This document shows positions 56,881-64,000 of a stretch of 64,000 bases of DNA, one piece after another. The DNA is from Sipunculus nudus (Eukaryota > Annelida > Sipuncula > Golfingiida > Sipunculidae): NCBI GenBank assembly GCA_026874595.1, contig JAPPUL010000084.1, positions 848,356 to 912,355 of the forward strand, given 5' to 3'. A model generated the notes under the pieces. The model did not search any database, was not told where the DNA came from, and saw only the letters and a program-made list of their open reading frames with translations. Positions within the stretch are counted from its first letter, which is position 1, and each line of letters starts with the position of its first letter. Made by a program: the position numbers and the translations under genes.

Positions 56881-59028
56881 ATGCAAGACAATACTCCGTT
56901 TAAACCTATCCTAGAAGAAAAAGATAAACCAACTCTTCGTACTTCGCAGAAAATGATATTTAAGGTAGCGGCACAGTCTTTTGATAAGGGAGATATTGAG
57001 TCAAGCGTTTTTATGTATTCGAAATTGCTAAGCTCACAAAATATTAAAGAGCACATTAAAGCAAAAATAGAAGCAATAATTAATGCATCTTTAAAGGATA
57101 ATCTTAAAGCTAAGGAAGATATTGAAACTAAAAAGTTACGCTCCAAAAGGCGTAGTAGTGATATAGACCCTGCAAATCCTACTCTAAAAAATACCGATAG
57201 ACGCAAGAATTTTTTGGGCAGACGAGCTTATGATAAAAAAAACGTACTTGAAAATATAAACTCTTTTCTTTTAGAACATATAGAAACGGACATTAAACCA
57301 AAAGGTAATGTAGATAAAGTAGAAAAGGATGATAAGCTTAATAAGACAAGAGAGGATTTTCTTGCAAGCCAGACTAAGGATTTTGCAATAGATAACATAT
57401 TAAAGCATATTCTAGCACAGATTAATCTCTCAAAAGAGCTTTCAAAAGAGCTTTCAAAAGAGCTTTCAAAAGAAGGATTAGATAATCTAATTGATAAGAT
57501 GCACGCAAGAGAAAAAAGTAAAACAAGCCAAGCAGTTGAGCTGGATGTAAGTTCTTATCCTGAGGGAGCTGGTTTTGCATTATATTCTGAAGCTAAACAG
57601 GATGAAGGTAAGGCAGATTCGGCCGAGGCTCCCTTTGACGATGAGAATGATCAATCGGTTATAGATGGCGTTTTGGCAGATGGCGCTTTGGCAGATGGCA
57701 CTTTGGCAGATGGCACTTTGGCAGATGACACTTTGACAGATGACACTTTGACAGATGGCACTTTGGCAGATGGCGCTTTGGCAGATGGCGCTTTGGCAGA
57801 TGGCGCTTTGGCAGATGGCGCTTTGGCAGATGGCGCTTTGGCAGATGGCGTTTTGGCAGATGACACTTTGACAGATGACACTTTAGCTGATGCATTAAAT
57901 AAGACACTTGAAAACACATTGAATGTTAAGATACAAGCAGACGAAGCGATTAAAGAGAAAATAAACTCATTAGAAGAAAAGCATAAGCATCTATCTAATA
58001 CGATGGAAAAGACCTTAAATGACAGTGTTAAAGCGATGTCAAACTTATCGCAGTTAACGATAGAGGCATTAAAAGTAAAAAAGGCTTCGGTATTGGATTC
58101 TGATGTTTTGCCTGATGTATCGAAGAAAGATGATATTATAAGCCTTGGTGCTTCTGATAGAGGTTTTGCAAATAAGGCTGCTAAAGAAGGGAGTGAAGGC
58201 AAAGAGGGTGATAAAAGCAAAGAGGGTGATAAAAGCAAAGAGGATGATTTGGAGGATGAGGAGGAAGAAGATGTAGTAAAGGAGATGGATGAGCTTAGGG
58301 ATGCTATTTTAAATGCAAAAAAGCACTTAAGAGAAGATAGAAAGTTAGGAGATGATATTATTAAAAGAGGAGAAGATAGAGAGTCTAAAGAGGAAGGGGA
58401 TGCTTTTAGTAATGTGGACAAAGTGCTTGCTAACGAGGAGTTATCAGATAGTGCTGAGGATGCAGAATCAACTTTATTCAAAGCAAAAGAAGAAGTTATA
58501 AAAGTAGAGACAAAGCCTCGGGGCATCTCGCGTGTATCGCTTGGGCAAGCAAGAGAGGAGCAATCAAAACTAACTAAAGAAATAGTGAAAGAAGTATTAA
58601 ACGAAACAAAGAAAGAGAAGCTAGCACAAATCGAGCCTGAAAAACGCAGTGTAAAATCGGTAAAGAAGGAGATAAAGCTTACATTTGACTTTAGTGATAT
58701 GTTTAACAATAAATACTACAGAAGATATCAAGGGATGCTAAATGAGGCAGCGTATCTGGTTGCAAGACATAAGCTTGATGAGGCACTTGAATATTATTAT
58801 GTGATAAAAGATCAAAAGATCCCAAAATCATTTCAAATGATGCTGCAAACGAATATAGATGACATAGAAAACACCATAGTAGAAACCTTTCACTATTCAG
58901 ACACGATAGTAAAAGTAAATGAAGAGGGAGAGGTATCAAAGTTAAAGGTAATTCCGGATTTTCAAGATGATGTGCAAGAGGAGGCAGCGCCTAAAAGGCA
59001 AGATTCTATAATAAGCTTTAATGAATAG
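56881..59028 (+). CDS. Large acidic repeat-containing protein with a C-terminal TPR-like domain
   Basis: 715 residues, no signal peptide. The N-terminal ~75 residues look like a TPR pair (MIFKVAAQSFDKGDIESSVF). Residues ~187-198 hold a three-fold KELS repeat. Residues ~261-337 hold about fifteen pentapeptides of the form G-x-L-x-D (GALAD, GTLAD, DTLTD) from 15-bp DNA repeats. A long acidic/basic coiled-coil region follows. The C-terminal ~110 residues (YYRRYQGMLNEAAYLVARHK, EALEYYYVIKDQKIP) form another TPR-like domain. Function unknown; probably a cytoplasmic scaffold. An antisense ORF over the repeats is an artefact. Confidence 0.75.
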   Translation: MQDNTPFKPILEEKDKPTLRTSQKMIFKVAAQSFDKGDIESSVFMYSKLLSSQNIKEHIKAKIEAIINASLKDNLKAKEDIETKKLRSKRRSSDIDPANPTLKNTDRRKNFLGRRAYDKKNVLENINSFLLEHIETDIKPKGNVDKVEKDDKLNKTREDFLASQTKDFAIDNILKHILAQINLSKELSKELSKELSKEGLDNLIDKMHAREKSKTSQAVELDVSSYPEGAGFALYSEAKQDEGKADSAEAPFDDENDQSVIDGVLADGALADGTLADGTLADDTLTDDTLTDGTLADGALADGALADGALADGALADGALADGVLADDTLTDDTLADALNKTLENTLNVKIQADEAIKEKINSLEEKHKHLSNTMEKTLNDSVKAMSNLSQLTIEALKVKKASVLDSDVLPDVSKKDDIISLGASDRGFANKAAKEGSEGKEGDKSKEGDKSKEDDLEDEEEEDVVKEMDELRDAILNAKKHLREDRKLGDDIIKRGEDRESKEEGDAFSNVDKVLANEELSDSAEDAESTLFKAKEEVIKVETKPRGISRVSLGQAREEQSKLTKEIVKEVLNETKKEKLAQIEPEKRSVKSVKKEIKLTFDFSDMFNNKYYRRYQGMLNEAAYLVARHKLDEALEYYYVIKDQKIPKSFQMMLQTNIDDIENTIVETFHYSDTIVKVNEEGEVSKLKVIPDFQDDVQEEAAPKRQDSIISFNE

Positions 59029-59056
59029 TCTTTGTAGTATATAAAATTATAAAGAG

Positions 59057-59710
59057 CTACTGTAGTTCTTTGCGTCTGTAGAAATACTTTGTTTGGTTTA
59101 TAGTACCGTCGGATTTAAAAGTCTGTTTTTTAATAACATATTTCATTTCATTATAAAATGAACTCTTAACTTTAAGAGAGTCCTTAATATAAGTTGTATA
59201 AAATATATATTTGGCATAGTCTTGCTGGCTTTTTAAGAATGCACCTTTGGTGTATCCGAGTTTCCAATATGTCGGAGGAAGCTTTTCTTTAATATCGATT
59301 ATATTACTTTTGTCAAAAAAGCTTAATGAAACATTATATGCACTTTCTCTATAATTAAAGTGTTTTACATCATTCTCACGTTTTTTTATATAAAAGTCAA
59401 TAGCCTCTTTAATAAAGTTATGCCATTGTTCTTTGGTTTTGGTATATGAATATAATATCTTGGAATAAGAATGCTGGTTTACCCCTTTGTTTAGGTCATA
59501 CTTTAAAATATAAGATTCCTTACTTTCTAATAATTTCAAGAAAGAGTTAGCGGAAAATATTTCAATCATTTCGTTATGGCTGTATATCCTGCCACTACTA
59601 TTACTCTCTAAAGAATTTATATCCTCCTCATCAAACGAGACACATGAATTAAAACTTAAAAGAGAAGCTATAAAAACTAAGGAAATAAAAAGTATAAAAA
59701 TCCTTGGCAT
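59057..59710 (-). CDS. Putative lipoprotein of unknown function
   Basis: 217 residues. Signal peptide IFILFISLVFIASLLSFNSC with a plausible lipobox Cys at ~22. The mature part is hydrophilic and Tyr/Lys-rich (YAKYIFYTTYIKDSLKV). No family recognised. Convergent with the 715-residue gene. Confidence 0.62.
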   Translation of the reverse strand: MPRIFILFISLVFIASLLSFNSCVSFDEEDINSLESNSSGRIYSHNEMIEIFSANSFLKLLESKESYILKYDLNKGVNQHSYSKILYSYTKTKEQWHNFIKEAIDFYIKKRENDVKHFNYRESAYNVSLSFFDKSNIIDIKEKLPPTYWKLGYTKGAFLKSQQDYAKYIFYTTYIKDSLKVKSSFYNEMKYVIKKQTFKSDGTINQTKYFYRRKELQ

Positions 59711-59949
59711 AATAAAAATTATAAGTAAAATTTAAAGAAATAAAAGTATACTACCGCCAAAATTAAATGACTTAGCTTTAAAACACCTTTATTTATTTTA
59801 GTTACCATTTGTGTTATAATTTATCAATGTAAAGTTATGGAATAATGAATTATGGGATAATAAATAGCAAATATGATTTTAAAAAAAAGGATGTTCTCAT
59901 AATATCTTAAATGATTTAGGGCATTGAGAAAAATAGTAAAAAAAACATT

Positions 59950-61305
59950 ATGGATAATAAGGATTTTAAAATACTGGTCGTGGATGATGAGCCAAACTTT
60001 AGGAACTTCCTAAATGATGCACTTGCTCCTGAAGGCTATCCTGTGGACAAGGCAGAAGATGGGTTTGAGGGTCTTAAAAAGATACAAAGTACTAATTACG
60101 ACCTTGCGTTTATCGACATAAAAATACCACATAAAGACGGACTTACCCTGCTTAAGGAGGCTAAAGTTATAAAGCCTAATATGCAAGTTATAACTATGTC
60201 TGCACTTAAGAATTTAGATTCAGTAATTAAATCTATAAAACTTGGTGCATATTATTTTTTAAATAAGCCTATTGATATTGATTTACTATATAAGTTTGTG
60301 GAGGAGTTAAAGGAGTACAAATTTACTAATCAGAAGAAAATAAACTTAAAGGATAATAAAGACGAAAACGCAGGCCCTGTAATAATAGGTAATTCAAAAA
60401 GTCTTCTTAGTGAGATAGAAAAAGCAATAAAGATAGCAAAAACAGATGCCTCATGTATAATATTTGGCGAGAGTGGGACTGGTAAAGAGCTTGCATGTGA
60501 GCTTATCCATAAAGAAAGTAATAGAAAATCAAAACCACTATATAAGATAAACTGTGCAGCAATTCCAACAAATCTACTTGAGAGTGAACTATTTGGCTAC
60601 GAAAAGGGAGCATTTACAGGAGCTTATAAAGCTACTAAGGGAATGTTTGAGCTTGCAGATAAGGGGACATTATTTTTAGATGAGATAGGGGATATGGAAT
60701 TGTCCCTGCAGGCAAAAATACTTCGAGTACTTGAGAATGGTGAGTTTTACCGTCTTGGTGGGCAGGAGGTGTTAAAAACAAATGTTAGGATAATATCAGC
60801 AACACATCAGAATTTATTAAAAAAGATAGAAGAAGGAGAGTTTCGCGAGGATTTATATTATAGGTTAAATGTAGTAAGTCTGACCCTCCCGCCTCTACGA
60901 GAGCGAAAAGAAGACATGCCACTTTTAGTTAAATTCCTAATAACTAAAATAAGTAAAAAAAATAATATAGAGGAAAAAGAGTTATCAAAAGAAGCCCTTA
61001 AAGATCTTATAAACCACCCATTCCATGGGAATATAAGAGAACTTAGCAATCTACTAGAACGGGCTTTAGTCCTATCAAAAGCCGATATAATAGGACTTGA
61101 GGATATAAGCTTTAATAGTAAAGGTATTAAATCTGACCATGATGTTATAAATCTTTTAATAGAGCCTGGAACTTCAATGTCTTCAATAGAGAGGATGGTA
61201 ATAGAAAATATGCTTAGCTTATTTGATGGAGATAAAAATAAGACAGCACAAAGCCTGGGGATATCAACTCGTAAAGTGTTTTATAAGCTAAAAGAGAATG
61301 CCTAA
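59950..61305 (+). CDS. Sigma-54-dependent response regulator, NtrC family
   Basis: 451 residues. Receiver domain: ILVVDDEPNFRNFL and DLAFIDIKIPHKDGL, with phosphoacceptor Asp ~56 and Lys in NKPIDI. AAA+ domain: Walker A GESGTGKELACELIH, GAFTGA loop in YEKGAFTGAYKATKGMFELA (contacts sigma-54), Walker B GTLFLDEIGDME, and REDLYYRLNV. The C-terminal Fis-type helix-turn-helix is short (NKTAQSLGISTRKVFYKLKE). It activates sigma-54 promoters after phosphorylation. No partner histidine kinase is adjacent. Confidence 0.95.
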   Translation: MDNKDFKILVVDDEPNFRNFLNDALAPEGYPVDKAEDGFEGLKKIQSTNYDLAFIDIKIPHKDGLTLLKEAKVIKPNMQVITMSALKNLDSVIKSIKLGAYYFLNKPIDIDLLYKFVEELKEYKFTNQKKINLKDNKDENAGPVIIGNSKSLLSEIEKAIKIAKTDASCIIFGESGTGKELACELIHKESNRKSKPLYKINCAAIPTNLLESELFGYEKGAFTGAYKATKGMFELADKGTLFLDEIGDMELSLQAKILRVLENGEFYRLGGQEVLKTNVRIISATHQNLLKKIEEGEFREDLYYRLNVVSLTLPPLRERKEDMPLLVKFLITKISKKNNIEEKELSKEALKDLINHPFHGNIRELSNLLERALVLSKADIIGLEDISFNSKGIKSDHDVINLLIEPGTSMSSIERMVIENMLSLFDGDKNKTAQSLGISTRKVFYKLKENA

Positions 61306-61358
61306 AATAAATACTAATAGACAATAATGGCTTAAATTATTATATAATGAAATAAAAT

Positions 61359-62669
61359 ATGAGACCTGAAGAAATAAGATACATAGTACAAATTGCCTTT
61401 CCTTTAATATTTGGCTTAATCTCTATGATTCCATATATATATCTAAAACGATGGATAGGAGTATGGGGTTTATCACAAGAGCGTAATAAAGTACTACTTA
61501 AAACATACAAGATAGTCCTTTTATATTGTCTTGTTCCAATATTCTTTTATTACCTTTTAAGGCTAAATGAATATTATAAGGTACTACCCTTATGGATTAA
61601 GCTCTCCTCCACATATCCTGTATACATATGGATACTCACTATAATGCCTTTAACTATATTACTTACGGCTTTTAGTCTAACAAAATTACTAGTGCGTCCT
61701 TTTGTATTTTTATATAGAAAGTATCGTAAGAGCACTTCATTAAGACATTCTTCAAAAGAAAAACTGCCTTTGGATAATAAACATAAAGAGGACACTCTTA
61801 AGAACGCTCTTGAAAGAAGAGTTTATATAAAAAAGCTTGCCTTAGCTATTCCTTCTGCACTAATTACAATTAATACCGTAGGTATTATTAAAAATGAATT
61901 TAGCCATAGAATAACGGATCTTAATATAAAAGATGCTAGCCTTAAAGGTCTTAATATCGTACATATATCTGATATCCACTTTGGGTCTTTTATGGGTCTT
62001 GAGCAATTTATGTTCTTTGCAAAGAAAATTAATGACCTTAATCCAGACTTTATTGTTATAACAGGAGATATTATAGATGTTAATCCGGATATGATTCCTA
62101 CTATGCAAAAGTGTTTTGAAAGCTTAAATCCTAAAGGAAGAGAAGTTTATGTATGTTTGGGGAATCATGACTATTATACCGGTGAACCTCTCATAACTGA
62201 TGCTCTTAAGAAACTTAACTTTACTCTCCTTGTAAATGATTCCATAAACGTTAAATATAAAGATTGGGATTTTAATATGCTTGGACTTGATTATCCATAC
62301 AGGCTTACAGGTATTAAACCTTATCTTGAGGAACAACTTGGGCAATACTTGGATAAAACATTCTCTTCTATTAAAAATAAAGATAAAAGCAAAACAAATA
62401 TTCTACTATCCCATCATCCAACAACTTTTTCAACAATAAAAAACTATAATGCAAAATTAACTTTATCAGGTCATACACATGGTGGACAACTACTATTTGG
62501 CAGGTGGAATAATAACATGATAACTCCTTTGCAGCTTGTTTATCCTTACCTTAAAGGACATTATAAAACATACAATGACAGGCACTTATATGTTAATAGC
62601 GGGCTTGGAAGCTGGATGCCTTTACGAGTTAATTGCCCCGTTGAAATAACAAATATTAAATTTGTTTAA
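61359..62669 (+). CDS. Membrane-bound metallophosphoesterase (YkuE/YaeI-like)
   Basis: 436 residues. Three to four membrane helices at the N-terminus (IAFPLIFGLISMIPYIYL, VLLYCLVPIFFYYLL, YIWILTIMPLTILLTAFSL), then a calcineurin-like domain with all five motifs: HISDIHFG, DFIVITGDIID, CLGNHDYYTG, LLSHHPTT and LSGHTHGGQL. These bind two metal ions. The relatives YkuE and YaeI act on cell-surface or lipid phosphates. It follows the regulator gene by ~50 bp. Confidence 0.9.
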   Translation: MRPEEIRYIVQIAFPLIFGLISMIPYIYLKRWIGVWGLSQERNKVLLKTYKIVLLYCLVPIFFYYLLRLNEYYKVLPLWIKLSSTYPVYIWILTIMPLTILLTAFSLTKLLVRPFVFLYRKYRKSTSLRHSSKEKLPLDNKHKEDTLKNALERRVYIKKLALAIPSALITINTVGIIKNEFSHRITDLNIKDASLKGLNIVHISDIHFGSFMGLEQFMFFAKKINDLNPDFIVITGDIIDVNPDMIPTMQKCFESLNPKGREVYVCLGNHDYYTGEPLITDALKKLNFTLLVNDSINVKYKDWDFNMLGLDYPYRLTGIKPYLEEQLGQYLDKTFSSIKNKDKSKTNILLSHHPTTFSTIKNYNAKLTLSGHTHGGQLLFGRWNNNMITPLQLVYPYLKGHYKTYNDRHLYVNSGLGSWMPLRVNCPVEITNIKFV

Positions 62670-62717
62670 TATTCTTTTAATTTAATATTAGAGATTTTAA
62701 AAAAAAGCATACTTTGT

Positions 62718-63641
62718 TTAGAAAACAACCTTAAGCCCTGCATATACACTTGCTGAGAAAGATATTACCTCTCGTATCCGACTATAGGAACTAAGCCTCA
62801 TTTTAAACCTTGACTGCTCACTGTAATATACAACTAGAAGTCCAATTGGGACATACATTGCCTCGACCAAGCTCCCAAAACTTATATATATATTATTATG
62901 TACCCGAAATAAATTCATTAGCTCAATAGAGCTTCCAAAACCAATTCCATGTTGTTCATAACTTATAGGATGTTGGAAATCCTTTCTTAAATTCCAATCT
63001 GCTGATGCATAATAGTAAGATAAACTCCCTCTTAATATTAAATCTAATGTCCAGAACTTTACTGGCCTTACCGCTAGTTTAAACCCTCCAAATCCCCCTA
63101 TCCAATTGTTTTCATAATGAGATTTAAGACCTTCAAAGGGGCCTATCCTGTTTCCAATCGTATTTATTGCTTGATAGCCTTTTCTTAGTAAATATGAACC
63201 TCGTCTGAAGAAAATCCCGCCTTGCGGAATTAATGTAAGTATATCGTTTGTGATTACAATCTTACCAAATCCTAAGTAGGTCGATACCACATAGCCGCCA
63301 GTTCCACCATAAGCTCTGGAGAATTCTCTCATCCTGTTAGAAGCATTATAATCTGAATCCTGAAACTGCCCTCCTACTATAGCTCCATAACGAAAAACAA
63401 TATCAAAATAATGCTTTTTCGCATAAACTAAATCATATTCTAAGTCAAATCCAACAACATGCATCTTTCGCCATGTAAGCTCAGAACGTATATTTATAAC
63501 GTTATTTGAGAAGTTCCATCTAAGATAATCATGACTATAAAATGGATTTATACGAACACTCATATTATGAGCATATCCATCCGTACTATAAAGCGCTGCC
63601 AGAACTACAAACAAAGAACAAAATATACGTAAAAAATTCAA
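62718..63641 (-). CDS. Outer-membrane beta-barrel protein, omptin-like / protochlamydial OMP-like
   Basis: 307 residues with signal peptide (FCSLFVVLAALYSTDGYA). The mature protein alternates polar and non-polar residues as in beta strands (LRWNFSNNVINIRSELTW, HYFDIVFRYGAIVGG, DSDYNASNRMREFSRAYGGT, LDLILRGSLSYYYA) and ends with a C-terminal Phe (GLKVVF), the usual barrel ending. The DSDY/EFSR segment resembles the omptin-like Pom family. I see no proof of protease activity. Confidence 0.7.
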   Translation of the reverse strand: MNFLRIFCSLFVVLAALYSTDGYAHNMSVRINPFYSHDYLRWNFSNNVINIRSELTWRKMHVVGFDLEYDLVYAKKHYFDIVFRYGAIVGGQFQDSDYNASNRMREFSRAYGGTGGYVVSTYLGFGKIVITNDILTLIPQGGIFFRRGSYLLRKGYQAINTIGNRIGPFEGLKSHYENNWIGGFGGFKLAVRPVKFWTLDLILRGSLSYYYASADWNLRKDFQHPISYEQHGIGFGSSIELMNLFRVHNNIYISFGSLVEAMYVPIGLLVVYYSEQSRFKMRLSSYSRIREVISFSASVYAGLKVVF

Positions 63642-63752
63642 TATTACCTCTAAGGACTGCTAACAAAAAAACTACCTTCTGGCTTTTTAAAAACTTATCT
63701 TTTGTATTTATGCTATTTATGCTATTTTGGGCTTACTTACAAAAAAATATTT

Positions 63753-64000
63753 TTAAGATTTATTATTACCAACAGGAAGTATCAAAACAAGTACAAAAGC
63801 TATCGCTACATTTAATATGAAGCCTAGTATCACCTTTTTATTATAACTTGCTATATTATCAAAATCCTCTGTTTTATCAGTTTTTCTATACTTACTCTCA
63901 TACTCCAGTGCCAAAGAATCTAGAAAAGCACTATTTCTTAAAACTAATATTATATCACCTTTTTTCTTAAAACCATTTTTTCTTGCCTCAAATTCAAGTT
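63753..64000 (-). CDS. 3' end of a gene cut by the window, possibly a septum-formation initiator-like protein
   Basis: Reading the minus strand from base 64000, ~82 codons are open to TAA at 63753. The visible part starts FEARKNGFKKKGDIILVLRN, reminiscent of the EAR-x-x-G-[YF] segment near the end of FtsB/DivIC-type proteins, then a spacer and a C-terminal membrane helix (ILGFILNVAIAFVLVLILPV). Assignment is tentative; the ORF itself is solid. Confidence 0.5.
   Translation of the reverse strand, partial: LEFEARKNGFKKKGDIILVLRNSAFLDSLALEYESKYRKTDKTEDFDNIASYNKKVILGFILNVAIAFVLVLILPVGNNKS

Noticed and set aside
57651-58709. 352-residue antisense ORF
   Set aside because: It lies antisense to the repeat-rich 715-residue gene and is kept open by its biased codons; low-complexity Ser/Lys content.

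Overview
The window looks like part of the chromosome of an AT-rich, diderm, flagellated, anaerobic bacterium with respiratory sulfur metabolism. Diderm: lipoproteins, a probable outer-membrane barrel, dapF. Flagellated: fapA-like gene. Sulfur: a complete dsrC-M-K-E-F-H-J-O-P set. Phylum cannot be fixed from sequence alone. MurD and FtsZ look somewhat spirochaete-like to me, but that is an impression, not an alignment. No insertion sequence, prophage, integrase or CRISPR array was seen.

Layout. 1-6.7 kb: a sigma factor / small protein / TPR-CHAT operon cut by the left edge, a secreted protein and an HD protein, with a 219-bp triplication across a gene boundary. 7-13 kb: FKBP isomerase, accB, HU, a GNAT-like protein, two related secreted proteins and class I aldolase. 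13-21 kb: fapA, the rsmG-parA-parB group, a malic enzyme-phosphotransacetylase fusion and tRNA-Asn. 21-28 kb: modABC, a methyltransferase, a CDGSH protein, rmuC and a 0.6-kb gene-free stretch that may hold a structured RNA. 28.4-35.4 kb: a reduced division cluster murD-ftsW-ftsQ-ftsA-ftsZ in which every gene is frameshifted. 35.9-42.4 kb: a TPR lipoprotein, a PAS protein, citrate synthase and a B12-binding-type radical SAM protein. 42.5-49.8 kb: the dsr operon. 50-64 kb: dapF, a TPR protein, a class V aminotransferase, PEP carboxylase, a repeat-rich protein, an NtrC-type regulator, a metallophosphoesterase and an outer-membrane protein.

The genes fit one another metabolically. Malic enzyme, PEP carboxylase and citrate synthase handle C3/C4 carbon. 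DsrMKJOP with DsrC moves electrons between quinone, periplasm and the DsrC trisulfide; DsrEFH relays sulfur to DsrC and is a marker of the oxidative Dsr pathway. dsrAB is not in the window. ModABC supplies molybdate.

Two general properties stand out. First, short tandem repeats (mostly 10-24 bp) fill many gaps between genes and repeatedly include the ribosome-binding site or start codon of the next gene (ftsQ, dsrO, dsrF, the dapF leader, the DUF2141 gene). Two longer arrays (219 bp and about 145 bp) duplicate the 3' ends of genes. Second, about thirty single-base indels, mostly in homopolymers, cluster between about 24 and 43 kb, while long genes outside that interval are intact. This may be uncorrected sequence error or real decay, and raw reads would decide.
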